Shown: positions 1 through 10,611 of the stretch, in pieces | Numbering within the stretch: the first letter of the stretch is position 1 | Layout: the number at the start of each line of letters is the position of its first letter | Source of the DNA: Malus domestica | Lineage: Eukaryota > Streptophyta > Magnoliopsida > Rosales > Rosaceae | Length of the DNA: 64,000 nt | Reading direction: 5' to 3' | NCBI RefSeq assembly: GCF_042453785.1 | Contig: NC_091665.1 | Span: 31,831,001 to 31,895,000 of the forward strand | Position numbers and translations under genes: made by a program | Notes under the pieces: model-generated | Database searches by the model: none | What the model saw: only the letters and a program-made list of their open reading frames with translations | What the model was told of the DNA's origin: nothing

Positions 1-377
1 CCCGTCAAGTTGAATCATTGGCGGCTGAAGTGATAAGTCTCAAACAAGAGATCAGGCAGCTCAAGCATGAGAATCAACAGTTGCACAGGCTCGCACATGA
101 CTATGCTACAAACATGAAGAGGAAGCTTGACCAGTTGCAAGAATCTGATGGTCAGATTTTGCTTGATCATCAGAGGTTTGTGGGTTTGTTCCAAAGACAT
201 TTATTACCTTCGTCTTCTGGGGCTGTACCGTGTAATGAAGCTCCAAATGATCAACCTTCGATGCCTCCTCCTTCTGGGGTTCTGCCTAGTACTGAGGCTC
301 CGAATAATCACCCTCTAGTGCCTCCTCTTTCTGGGGCTCTGCCGACTGCTGAGACTTCTCCTGAGCAACCTTTGTGA
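1..377 (+). CDS. Partial coiled-coil/proline-rich ORF antisense to gag-pol
   Basis: This frame is open from the window edge to TGA at 375-377, so the protein is longer than seen. The first 60 or so visible residues are charged and leucine-spaced (LKQEIRQLKHENQQL), typical of a coiled coil. The C-terminal part holds about three copies of a 22-residue Pro/Ser-rich unit (SGALP..EAPN..P..PP). AATAAA occurs at 445-450, about 70 bases after the stop, which fits a plus-strand transcript. It lies downstream of integrase and on the opposite strand, as does the additional antisense ORF described in Retand-like Tat elements. Its function is unknown. It could instead be a captured host fragment. Confidence 0.55.
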   Translation, partial: RQVESLAAEVISLKQEIRQLKHENQQLHRLAHDYATNMKRKLDQLQESDGQILLDHQRFVGLFQRHLLPSSSGAVPCNEAPNDQPSMPPPSGVLPSTEAPNNHPLVPPLSGALPTAETSPEQPL

Positions 378-953
378 AGGCTCCATCTTGTTTGTTTATT
401 TTGATTCATGTATATGTACATATTTGTAACTTATCGGAGATATCAATAAACAAGATTTGCTTCATTTCAACGTATTGTGTTAAATACACCAAGGCCTTCT
501 TCACTAAGTTATTTGAATTTTTCCTTTTGTTGAAGCTTGTATGTTGAAGCTTTGTGAGTAAAGCATGTAGGTTGAGGTAGTGCTCCCTTAATTTCCCGAA
601 TGAGGAAAACTTCTCATTTGGAGACTTGAAAAATCCAAGTCACTGAGTGGTCGTGAGACTTCTGAGTATCAAGGTGCAGTAGCATATGGTAGGAGTCCTC
701 CAAGTCTCCGGTCGAGGGAGTTGACGAATGAGGCATTTCCTTTCTAAGTGGTAGCCCAAAACTCCTTCTTCATAAATATTTGTTATGAAAGTTGTTAGGC
801 CCAAAGAAGAGGAGGCCTAGGCAATTTTTTTTTTTCGAATTTTCGAATTTTTGAATTTTCGAATTTCCGAATAAATAAATATATATATATTTTTAAAGCT
901 TTGTAGGTGAAGCTTTGGTGTTGAAGTTTTGTTGGGCACCATGAATTGATTTT
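378..953. other. Element 3' region without ORF
   Basis: Non-coding part of the Tat-like element between the antisense ORF and the repeat arrays. It holds an AATAAA at 445-450, a short AT-rich stretch of TCGAATTTT repeats near 835-870, and scattered GAAGCTTTG motifs that foreshadow the arrays to the right. No gene seen. Confidence 0.5.
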
Positions 954-1260
954 GCTTCACACTATCTTGATCAAGATAGTGTGAAGCTTTTGTAGGTCAA
1001 GCTTTTGTAGGTGAAGCTTTTGTGGGTCAAGCTTTTGTGGGTCAAGCTTTTGTGGGTCAAGCTTTTGTAGGTCAAGCTTTTGTAGGTCAAGCTTTTATGG
1101 TTCAAACTTTTGTGGGTGAAGCTTTTGTAGGTGAAGCTTTTGTGGGTCAAGCTTTTGTGGGTCAAGCTTTTGTGGGTGAAGCTTTTGTGTTGAAGTTTTT
1201 GTAGGTGAAGCTTTGGAGTTGAAGCTTTGTAGGTGAAGCTTTGGAGTTGAAGCTTTTGTT
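954..1260. repeat. Short tandem repeat array (GGTCAAGCTTTTGTG-type units)
   Basis: About a dozen units of 15-18 bases built around AAGCTTTTGT followed by GGGTCA, GGGTGA or AGGTGA, starting next to a perfect palindrome at 954-987. It lies in the non-coding 3' part of the Tat-like element. Both strands stay open here only because the unit length is often a multiple of three, so the apparent MTHKSLTHKS peptide is not evidence of a gene. Confidence 0.9.
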
Positions 1261-2545
1261 AGGTACCATGAATTGATTTTGCTTCACACTATCTTGATCA
1301 AGATAGTGTGAAGCTTTAGAGAATTTGTAGTTGTCCTCCATTGATGAAGCTTTTGTTAGTGAAGCTTTGGAGTTGATGTTTTGTAGGTGAAGCTTTGGAG
1401 TTGAAGCTTTTGTTGGGTACCATGAATTGATTTTGCTTCACACTATCTTGATCAAGATAGTGTGAAGCTTTAGAGAATCTGTAGTTGTCCTCCATTGATG
1501 AAACTTTTGTTGGTGAAGCTTTGGAGTTGATGTTTTGTAGGTGAAGCTTTGGAGTTGAAGCTTTTGTTGGGTACCATTTATTTTGCTTCACACTATCTTG
1601 ATCAAGATAGTGTGAAGCTTTTGAGAATTTGTAGTTGTCCTCCATTGATGAAGCTTTTGTTGGTGAAGCTTTGGAGTTGAAGTTTTGTAGGTGAAGCTTT
1701 GGAGTTGAAGCTTTTGTTGGGTACCATGAATTGATTTTGCTTCACACTATCTTGATTAAAATAGTGTGAAGCTTTTGAGAATTTGTTGTTGTCCTCCATT
1801 GATGAAGCTTTGTTGAATTTCCCTTTTTTTTTTTTGGGAAACTAGAAATTTGAAAATGTGGGAAAGACAACATATACAAATTTTGCTTCCACACTGTTGA
1901 GCAAGAGATTGTGATGCAAGCCACACCTTGTAGTAGTCGAAGGTTTGGATGAACCATATAAATTGAATTTGCTTCGAAGGTTTGAGAATTGTAGTTGCCC
2001 TCCATTGATGAAGCTTTTGTTGGCACCATAAATTGGTTTTGCTTCACACTTTCTTGATCAAGAGTGTGTGAAGCTTTTGAGAATTGTGGTTGAACTCCTT
2101 TGATTAAGCTTTTGTTGGCACCATAAATTGGTTTTACTTCACACCATCTGATCAAGTGTGTGTGAAGCTTTTGAGAATTGTGGTTGCCCTCCATTGATGA
2201 AGTTCTTGTTCGCACCATAAATTGGTTTTGCTTCACACTGTCTTGATCAAGAGTGTGTGAAGCTTTTGAGAATTGTGGTTGCCCTCCATTGATGAAGCTC
2301 TTGTTGGCACCATAAATTGGTTTTGCTTCACACAAGTGTGTGAAACTTTTAAGAATTGTGGTTGAACTCCTTTGATGAAACTCTTGTTAGCACCATAAAT
2401 TGGTTTTACTTCACACTGTCTTGATCAAGAGTGTGTGAAGCTTTTGAGAATTGTGGTTCCCCTCCATTGATGAAGCTCTTGTTGGCACCATAAATTGGTT
2501 TTGCTTTACACTGTCTTGATCAAGAGTGTGTGAAGCTTTCTACGA
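1261..2545. repeat. Tandem array of units carrying a 34-bp palindrome
   Basis: Units of roughly 90-155 bases repeat about ten times. Each contains a box around GGTACCATGAATTG or GGCACCATAAATTGG, then a palindrome, then GAATTTGTAGTTGTCCTCC or a variant. The palindrome is GCTTCACACTATCTTGA followed directly by its reverse complement. It is perfect at 954-987, 1281-1314, 1435-1468 and 1585-1618, and degenerate further right (from 1739, 2039, 2229, 2404 and 2512). Palindrome quality falls from left to right, so the left units look younger. The array is part of the hypervariable 3' region of the element. Confidence 0.9.
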
Positions 2546-2745
2546 GTTGTAGTGTTTGCATTGTTACAGAGGGGAAATGTTTGAAGCAGATGCAAGAAAG
2601 CTGAATAGCTTGATCTTCGTATGCCATGCACTGAAATTGCTGTTAGCTTGCAATAAGACTTTGTTGGTGACTATAACTCTTGTTGGGCATAAGTGCTCCC
2701 CTAGTTGAGTTGTCAAGCTTGAGGGTTTTTGTTTATTTGTGAATG

Positions 2746-3425
2746 CTAGGAGTTCACATGTACAAGTTGTACCACTCGTCTTCTGGTAGGTGGAATGAAT
2801 GGTGAGTTGCTTTCATCACTTGGTTGGTGGTACGAAGGTGAGTTCCTACTTCCCCTGATTGATGGCATGAATGGTAAGTTGCCAAATGATATTAGAGTAC
2901 GGGTTGTACATTTCATCACCTGGTTGGTGGCATGAAGGAGATTACAGGTTGTACATTTCATCACCTGGTTGGTGGCATGAAGATGAGTTCCTTCTTTACT
3001 TGGTTGGTGGCATGAGTGGCAAGTTGCCAAATGATATTAGAGTGCGGGTTGTACATTTCATCACCTGGTTGGTGGCATGAAGATGAGTTCCTTCTTCACC
3101 TGGTTGGTGGCATGAGTAGCAAGTTACCAAATGATATTAGAGTACGGGTTGTACATTTCATCACCTGGTTGGTGGTATGAAGAAGAGTACGGGTTGTACA
3201 TTTCATCACCTGGTTGGTGGCATGAAGATGAGTTCATTCTTCACCTGGTTAGTGGCATGAGTGGCAAGTTGCCAAATGATATTAGAGTATGGGTTGTACA
3301 TTTCATCACCTGGTTGGTGGTATGAAGGAGAGTACGGGTTGTACATTTCATCACCTGGTTGGTGGAATGAAGATGAGTTCCTTCTTCACATTTCATCACC
3401 TGGTTGGTAAGAATAAGGGCAAGGT
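2746..3425. repeat. Minisatellite array (CACCTGGTTGGTGGCATGA units)
   Basis: A second, unrelated array in the element. The core CACCTGGTTGGTGGCATGA recurs about a dozen times, inside higher-order units of roughly 120-180 bases that also carry CAAGTTGCCAAATGATATTAGAG and GGGTTGTACATTTCATC boxes. It separates the palindrome array from the end of pol. The ORFs read through it on both strands are by-products of repetition. Confidence 0.88.
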
Positions 3426-3761
3426 GTCCAGGCACATTGTAGCAAGTGTCGAATGACACAAAATATGTTGAACTCTTTCAAAGCACAGTTGGCTTATGTA
3501 TGAATGTGTTGGAATATATGATTGAACGAATATACTGTGAAGCTGTTCGTTTATTTGTATAGTCTTGTTGACATATACTGAGACTTTGTTTCATGTTGGA
3601 AGCATTCATGTTGAAGCTTTGAACCTGAGTGTTTCATAGCTAGGAATGTAAGAGGATTATGATCAAGTTGTCTAAATCACCTCTTTATTGAATTCATGTC
3701 AAATAGTCTTCGTTACATAGAATGCCGAACGGCTGAAGCTTAACACTTGTACAATGTGAGT

Positions 3762-6700
3762 TTACTTGTAATAGTACTTCAAGTGATCAGCGTTCCATAG
3801 ATGGCCAATGGTCTTGCCATCGGAGCTTCTAAGCTTGTAGGAGCCAGGGCGATTGATGCCAACAACTTCAAACGGTCCATCCTAGTTTGGACTAAGTGTT
3901 CCTTCACTCGGGACTCTGTCGCGGAGTAATCTTTTCTTCAATACCCAGTCCCCCACTTTGAAAGAATGAGGTTTGACCCTTGAGTCATAGTAGTTAGAGA
4001 TGCGCTGCTTGTAGGCGACATTCCTCAAGTGAGCCTGGTTTCTGTGTTCCTCGACTAGATCTAAGTTGAGGGTAAGTTGTTTGTCATTTTCGCTTTGCAC
4101 ATAGTTCTGGACTCGGAACGTTGCTTGCTCAAGCTCAACTAGGACAACTGCCTCTGTACCAAAGGCAAGTGAGAATGGGGTTTCTCCTATTGATGTCCGA
4201 TACGAAGTGCTGTATGACCAAAGAACTTAGGGTACAAATTCTGGCCAACAACCTTTAGCCTTGTCCAAGCTGGTTTTCAAAATTCACTTGATTATTTTGT
4301 TGATGGCTTCAACTTATCTATTAGACTGGGGATGAGCTGGGGAGGCAAAACATAAGTTGATGTTGAACTTAGAGTAAAACATCATGAACTTATTGTTGTC
4401 GAACTGTCGCCCGTTGTCAGTGACTATCGCATTGGGAATGCCGAATCTGCAAAGGATGTTCTTCCATACGAAGTTTTCTATTTTTGACTCAGTAATGGTT
4501 GCCAAGGGTTCTACTTCGGCCCACTTTGTGAAGTAGTCAACTACAACGATTGCATAGCGAACCTTGCCCTTCCGTGCAGGCATTGGGCCGATCAAATCAA
4601 GTCCCCATTGGGCGAAGGGCCAAGGGCTGATCATAGGAGTGAGCGGCTCGGGAGGGGAGTGAGGAATAGTTACGTAGCGTTGACACTTATCACATGAGCG
4701 GGATATTCTGATGGCATCTTGGTGGAGTGTTGGCTAGTAATATCCTTGGCGAAAAGCCTTGTGTGCTAGGGATCGAGATCCAGCATGATCTCCGCAGACT
4801 CCTTCATGTATTTTCCGAAGGACAATTTTCGCCTCTGCGGGCGTAAGGCATCTTAGGTATGGTAGGTTAAAACCCCGCTTGTAGAATTGGTCATTAATGA
4901 TCAAGTAACGGGTAGCCTTGTATCGAATCTGCTTAACTTGGACTTTGTCATTTAGAAGGGTGCCATAAGCAAGGAATCTATAAATCAGGGTAATCCAACT
5001 ATCTCCTTGTTGTAAGTTGCACACTTCCGCAGCCATGGTGATTGGTGCTGCCAACAATTCGACTTGAATTTTTCTCCCAATCTTGTCTTCTACCGTTGAG
5101 GCGAGGTAAGCCAAAGCATCTGCATGATTGTTTGCCGCTCGAGGAATTTGGGTGATCTGGTAGTGGAAGTGCTTGAGCAACAATTATGTTTGTGCCAGAT
5201 ATGCTGCCATGAAGCTATCCTTAGTGTCAAAGTTGTTGACCTGGTTAACCACCAATTGGGAGTCATTGAAGATATCAATTCGTTTAACCCCAAAGTGTTT
5301 GGCCAAACGTGAGCCTGCTAGGAGGGCTTCATATTCGGCCTCATTGTTCAACGCCTTGAATTTGAAATGAAGAGCATACTTCATCGCCACTTTGTCAGGG
5401 GTCGTAAGGACTAGTCCTGCTCCACAACCCTGTTGGTTGGACGAGCCATCAACATATAGACTATATGCTGGGGCTGTTGGTTCTATTTTCTAAGCTTCTG
5501 AGGGTAATGAAACCACTTCTTTAGGCATGGAAACAATGTCAACAGGATATGTGAAGTCGGCAATGAAGTCTGCCACTGCTTGGCCCTTCTTAGCTGGCTT
5601 TGGTTGGTAGGAGATGTCAAACTCACCCAATGCTATCGCCCATTTGATCATTCGCCCGGAAGTGTCAGGACTTTGGAGTATCTGTCGAAGAGGTTGATTG
5701 GTAAACACGATGATGGAGTGTGCTTGGAAGTAAGGGCGAAGTTTTCGAGCAGACATGACCAATGCTAGAGCCAATTTCTCAATGTTGGAGTATCGTGTCT
5801 CCGCATCTTGTAAGGCCTTGCTAGTGTACTAGACAAGCCCTTCGACATTACCATCTTTTCGAATGAGAACGGAACTTACTGCTAAAGCCGATACCGACAG
5901 ATAGATAATAAGAGTGTCACCAACCTCAGGTTTGGAAAGCAAATGGGCTTTACTCATGTAGTCTTTGAGGTTCTTGAATGCCTCAGCACATTCATCAGTC
6001 CATATAATGTACTTCTTACTTCCCTTAAGTGTTTTGAAGAAAGGAGCACATTTATCGGTGGCCTTAGAGATGAACCTAGTTAAGGCTACCACATTGCCAG
6101 TAAGGCTCTGAATGTCTTTTGAAGTTACCGATTCCTTCATGTCGAGGATTACTTTGATCTTCTTGGGATTAGCCTCAATGCCTCGTTAGCTTATCATGAA
6201 GCCTAAGAATTTGCCAGAGCCTACGCTGAAGGCACATTTGTTGGGGTTCAACCTCATTCGATACCTCTTCAGAATGGTGAAAGTTTCAGATAGGTTGGTG
6301 ATGTGTTGGTCAACATGTTTGCTCTTGACTAGCATATCATCAACGTAAACTTCCATGCTCTTCCCAATCTGTTCGGTGAACATTGAATTGACCAGTCTCT
6401 GATAAGTCGCTCCTACATTCTTTAGGCCGAAGGGCATGACTTTATAGCAATATAGTCCCCTATCAGTACTGAAGGTTGTGTGTTCTTGGTCCAGAAGGTT
6501 CATGAGGATTTGGTTGTATCCTGAGTAAGCATCCATAATGCTCAGGAGTTCACACCCTGCCGTAGAGTCTATAAGTTTGTCTATGAGAGGAAAAGGAAAG
6601 CTATCATTCGGGCATCCTTTGTTTAGGTCGGTGTAATCGACACACATTCTCCACAAGACCTTTTGGAACATGAGATTTTCCTTGGTCGGATTCTTCTTAA

Positions 6701-8402
6701 CAAGGACAACATTTGCTACCCACGTTGGATAATTGACTTCGTGGACGAAGCCTATGCCTTTGAGTTTTTCAACTTCTGCCTTTATTGCCTCGTACCGTTC
6801 AACGTCATAAGATCTTCGCTTTTGTCTCACTGGCTTGGTCTTGGGGTCAATATTTAAGCGATGACAGATTATATCGAGAGAGATGCTTGGCATGTCCTCG
6901 TATAACCAGGCGAAGACCTCAGTGTTCTTTTGCAAAAAATAGATCAATGCCAACCGAATGGGTGGTGACAAGGTGGTACCAATCTTCACCATGCGATCCA
7001 GATAATCTTTTGAGATAGAGACCTTCTCCAACTCTTCAGCGGGTTGTGTTTGCTGGGTGAAAGAGTCATCTCGAGGATCGTCGGGTTGACTGTTGCCGCC
7101 GTGAAGATCCAAGTTGGCTTCGTCTGGGCTGGTCTTTATGACTTGGTCATGTATCAAAAGGGTTTCCTTGGGCACAGGCAGATGTTGTTGCTTGACCGAA
7201 GTGTTGTAACATGATCGTGCACTAAGTTGATCTCCTCTGATGTAACCATTGCCATAGGGGGTTGGAAATTTCATCAACAACATATGTGTGGATACCATGG
7301 CCTTGAGATCATTGATGCCTGTGCGTCCGAAGATAACATTGTATGTCATTGGGCAATCAACCACCAGGAAGTTAGTGGTAATGGTAGCTGTGTAAGGGCA
7401 TGTACCAATGGTGAAAGGTAAGTGTATGCTCCCCAAAGGTTACACGATATCACCAGAGAAGCTTATCAGAGGGGAAATCGAGTGGTCGAGCAAGTGTTCA
7501 GCTACATTAAGTGCCTTGAAAGCTTCAGCAAACATGATATAGACCGAAGCCCCCATGTCTACCAGGATTTGTCGTACTTCAAAGTTAGCTATGTGAGCTT
7601 CCACGATCAGTGGGTCGTTGTGAGGGTAGATGATACCTCTTTCTTCCTCAGGGTAGAAACATATTGGATCCCAGTTAGGCTTTTGATACTTACCTCCCCT
7701 GATGTCTTCCACGTGAAACACTTGGTGACCAAACCTTAAAGCTCGTTCACTATTTTTCATGGCCCTGTTAGAAGATTTAGATATGGGTGTGCCACCACTT
7801 ATTGAATATATCACATTTACCTGGCGTTGGTTACGGTTACCCCTTGAAGGGTGAAGGAGGAATTGATCAATTTTTCCTTCACGTGCCAAAGCTTCAATAT
7901 GATCACGAAGGGTGATACACTTCTCGCCGTCATAGCCGTTACGCTCGTGGTAGCAGCAAAACGTGCCTGTGTTCTTCGTGGGCTTGTAATCCGGGTGCCT
8001 CGGCTTTGGCTTCGGTATCAAGTGTGCTATGCTGGGGTAAATGGCCATGCATGTGGCGTTCAAAGGTGTGTATGCCTCATACCTCGGGGTAGGGGCTGTC
8101 TTGACACATGTTTGACCCACTGTGTTGACTGCCTGAGGTCGGGGATTATCATGGCGATACCCTAGGTTATCGCGGTAGTGTCCCTTACTCCTTTTACTAA
8201 AATGAGACTGGTGAGGATGAAAATCTTTCTTTTTGCCCTGAGATTGATATGTCTGTTGACTTGGCAAAGTATTAAGTAAGACAGGGGGAGGCACCGCTGC
8301 CTTTTGGAAGGTCGAGGTCTTCTCATTTGGTTGGATCTGGCTTCCACTCCCTACTTGTTGTGGGGGGTTTCCCTTGATATGTCCTTGCCTCGGCAAAAGC
8401 AT
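3762..8402 (-). pseudogene. Degenerate gypsy pol: protease, RT, RNase H, archaeal-type RNase H, integrase
   Basis: One reading frame can be followed from 8402 to TAA at 3762-3764, broken only by in-frame stops. In order: a zinc-knuckle-like CCYHERNGYDGEKC (about 7960-7900); a protease whose active site reads VDMGAS instead of DTG/DSG (about 7545-7525); reverse transcriptase in 6186-7436 with MDAYSGYNQI and the catalytic YVDD; a first RNase H (5490-6140); a second RNase H with YVDGSSNQQG and NNEAEYEALLAG (5184-5460); integrase with an HHCC zinc site (from about 4830), core motifs GLDLIG, VTDNGRQFD and HPQSN, and a C-terminal GPFEV stretch. Stops lie near 7438, 6184, 5827, 5491, 5185, 4735 and 4312, with more up to 4100. 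The lack of frameshifts over 4.6 kb suggests fairly recent loss. Confidence 0.92.
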
Positions 8403-8412
8403 GGTTGTAAGC

Positions 8413-9753
8413 CTATGCCATCACCTTAGAGTAAGTCTTCCAAGTATTGGCATTGATCATGTACTTGAAGAAACAATCACGTAAGCCTGCCGTGAAGGCC
8501 TTGAAGGCGGTCTTGTCATCTGCCTCAACGCAGCGAGAATACTCATGGCTGAAACGACCAGCATACTCTCGTAGTGACTCGTCCGGCTTCTGGCGAATAG
8601 TGTACAAGTCATCTGCATAATACAAGCGATCGATCTGGAAGATGTGTTGAGAGACAAACAGTTTCCTCAGTTCTTCAAATGAGTCTACTGTCTCAGGTGG
8701 AAGACGACAATACCAGTTTAGAGATCTGCCAGAGAGGGTGGAGGGGAAGAGAAGACATCGCTCTTCGTCGATGTGCATCTGATATGCCATGGTGGACTCA
8801 AAGAGGTTAAGGTGTTCAATTAGGTCATCCCTTCCAGTATAGAGTTGTAAACCAAGCTTTTGTTTTGTCTTCGCTTGAAGGGGGGTGTCAAAGATCCTCC
8901 TTGTGAGAGGGCCAGGCCTGGGTTGGTTCCAGTCAGGTATCTCGGCCTGACGTTCGGCCTTCAACTTGTTTACTTCCTCAATGAGCTGTAGGACAAGGGG
9001 GTCCTGAATGGAGTCATGTACCACTGGGATTTTCTTTCGTAAGTCTCCATCGCCTCTTGGAAGTAGGAAAGTTTGAGCAAGGACGTGTAATTTTTCCTTG
9101 GACTCGCCGTACTGACTTCTAGGGCGAGTCTGTCGGAATACCTTAGAGTCCCTTGTACCTTCATGTTCCTCTAGGACCTGTCGTTCCTTCCCTAGATTAG
9201 CAACTGGCTTGGGTCGTGGAAGGGGACCGAGTCTTTCAGAAACCCTTGGGTCATTGATCTTCGAGCATATGTGGAGGGGATTCTCTCGACGTTGCTTTAG
9301 GAAGTTTCCGCAGTCACGATAAACGGCTTTCGATCCTTCCAACCCTTCTGCAAGAAGGTGTTTTCCTCCACTTCTCTTGCTTTGGGTCGAAACAGATGGG
9401 TTGAGAGAAGTCTCATGTTGATCAATGTTTTGATGATTAGCTCACTCCTTATCAGGGATACCCATGTCGAAGAAAGGTGACCCTCCGTGTTAGGGGGCAC
9501 CAAGGTGATGATTGATGTCCACAGGGGTAACGAGCTCGCATGTTTGAGTACGCCTAGTTTCGTGGAGCGTCTCAAAGAGCTTCTCATACTGCTCATGGAG
9601 GACCTCATTCTTCATTGCTATCTTGTTGTTCTGAGCTTCTAGCTCATCGACTTTAGCTTGAAGAACAACCCTTTTTCCTTCCTTCTTTCGTTGCTTCGCA
9701 CTAGGTGCAAGAAGGGTGTCATTCTGTGTGTTGTGGCTTCCTTCGCTCCCCAT
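8413..9753 (-). pseudogene. Degenerate gypsy gag
   Basis: The frame starts at ATG 9753 with a basic, Lys/Glu-rich coiled-coil stretch (KVDELEAQNNKIAMKNEVL), meets stops near 9491 and 9425, then reads on in the same frame from 9342 to TAG at 8413-8415. The part after 9000 has the Ty3/gypsy capsid signature: FESTMAYQ, LSGRSLNWYCRLP, SFEELRKLFVSQH, DESLREYAGRFSHE. After the TAG the same frame continues with AYNHAFAEARTYQG before similarity passes to the pol frame near 8365, at a run of C residues. A single-base indel there probably split what was one gag-pol frame. Confidence 0.88.
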
Positions 9754-9840
9754 GTTGGAGAAGGATGCCTAGTCAAAAGAGAGTGTACAAATGGTGGAAA
9801 CTAGCTTGACAAAGCTGAAGAGAGTGGGAATAAGTGTCGT

Positions 9841-9857
9841 TCCCACAGACGGCGCCA
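9841..9857 (-). promoter_or_regulatory. tRNA primer binding site
   Basis: On the minus strand the sequence TGGCGCCGTCTGTGGGA starts two bases after the LTR end (TTAACA, then TT). This is a standard plant gypsy primer site, complementary to a tRNA 3' end ending in the invariant CCA. The two small LTR elements at 37396 and 62314 carry nearly the same site. Confidence 0.85.
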
Positions 9858-9859
9858 AA

Positions 9860-10370
9860 TGTTAATGCATAAAATCAGTGAGGACTTTGGTAATACAGAA
9901 AGTGTTAAGTTTGTGACCTTCGCTAGATTGCTCCGGTCACTAGTATGGATAAGTATGTAAATGGATAGAGATAGGGAAGCAAACACAAGATGTACGTGGT
10001 TCACCCAAATTGGCTACGTCCACGGAGTAGAGGAGTTCTCATTAATTGTGAAGGGTTTACACAAGTACATAGGTTCAAGCTCTCATTTAGTGAGTACAAG
10101 TGAATGATTTAGTACAAATGACATTAGGGAATATTGTGAGAGAATGATCTCTATTTATAGAAGAGAGTTTCTAGTTTCATTCTGACATTAACACGTGTCG
10201 TGTTGTGATTGGCTTCTGATGTTAACACGTGTCGCGTTATGATTGGCTTCTGATGTCGACACGTGTCGCGCTATGATTGGCCTCCTGGTTGGAGGGAAAC
10301 TCTTCTAGGTCCTTGACGGTATAACGTTGACCGGTGCTCAGTAGTTTCGGGATTGGTTAAGTATGGTACA
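9860..10370 (-). repeat. 5' LTR of the Tat-like element
   Basis: The inner edge is fixed by the primer site: on the minus strand the LTR ends in TTAACA at 9860. The outer edge is placed at 10370, where the minus strand begins TGTACCATACTTAACC, because TG at that point gives a normal TG...CA LTR of 511 bases. The partner LTR is outside the window, so the outer edge could be wrong by a few bases or more. A TATA box and upstream tandem elements place the promoter inside. Confidence 0.75.
10151..10290 (-). promoter_or_regulatory. LTR promoter: TATA box plus three CCAAT/G-box modules
   Basis: On the minus strand CTATAAATAG (10151-10160) is a strong TATA box. Just upstream lie three tandem 34-bp modules, each with ACACGTGT (10191-10198, 10225-10232, 10259-10266) and a CCAATC box (reverse of GATTGG). 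CACGTG G-boxes bind bZIP and bHLH factors, and CCAAT binds NF-Y. Transcription would run toward gag. Stress or ABA response is only a guess from the motif type. Confidence 0.65.
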
Positions 10371-10599
10371 AACAGATCCTAAAGTTATAAACTACGGCTG
10401 AGCCTTTGTTCACAAAAGTTTACATTTTAATTAATGAAGGTATAGAAAAAACAATAAATGTTTTGAAATTGAAGCTTTAGAAAGGGACACGCATTCTATG
10501 AAAGTAGTTTCTACGATCCAATCCTTAAACATGTTTGCATATGCTTCAAGGCTAATACTAGTAGTCAACATTCAAAAGTCCAATTCTAATTTTCAACTT
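10371..10599. other. Spacer with no recognised feature
   Basis: Between the gypsy LTR and the first CACTA subterminal repeat. The expected left CACTA terminus (CACTAC) is not visible here. A 71-codon frame at 10498-10713 runs into the repeat and shows no recognisable protein. Confidence 0.4.
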
Positions 10600-10611
10600 G
10601 TTACAAGTATG

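Larger units (their letters stand above)
1..10370 (-). mobile_element. Ty3/gypsy retrotransposon, Tat/Ogre type (truncated by window edge)
   Basis: An old LTR retrotransposon reads right to left. Its order is LTR (9860-10370), primer binding site, gag (8413-9753), protease, reverse transcriptase, RNase H, a second archaeal-type RNase H and integrase (pol ends at 3762), then long tandem-repeat arrays, then an ORF on the opposite strand running off the left edge. A second RNase H domain, repeats downstream of integrase and an extra antisense ORF are known traits of the Tat/Ogre lineage. Many in-frame stops show that it cannot make its own proteins. The 3' LTR and target duplication lie outside the window, so the left boundary and age are unknown. 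Confidence 0.9.

Noticed and set aside
1742..2335. 197-codon minus-strand frame
   Set aside because: Read through a tandem array; the peptide simply repeats QNQFMV/SKASH blocks, so openness comes from unit length rather than selection.
2871..3325. Plus-strand frames with ISSPGWWHE repeats
   Set aside because: By-products of the minisatellite; the same block is also open on the other strand.
954..3425. CRISPR-like regular repeats
   Set aside because: Units are tandem without unique spacers, lie within a plant gypsy element, and CRISPR arrays do not occur in plant nuclear DNA.
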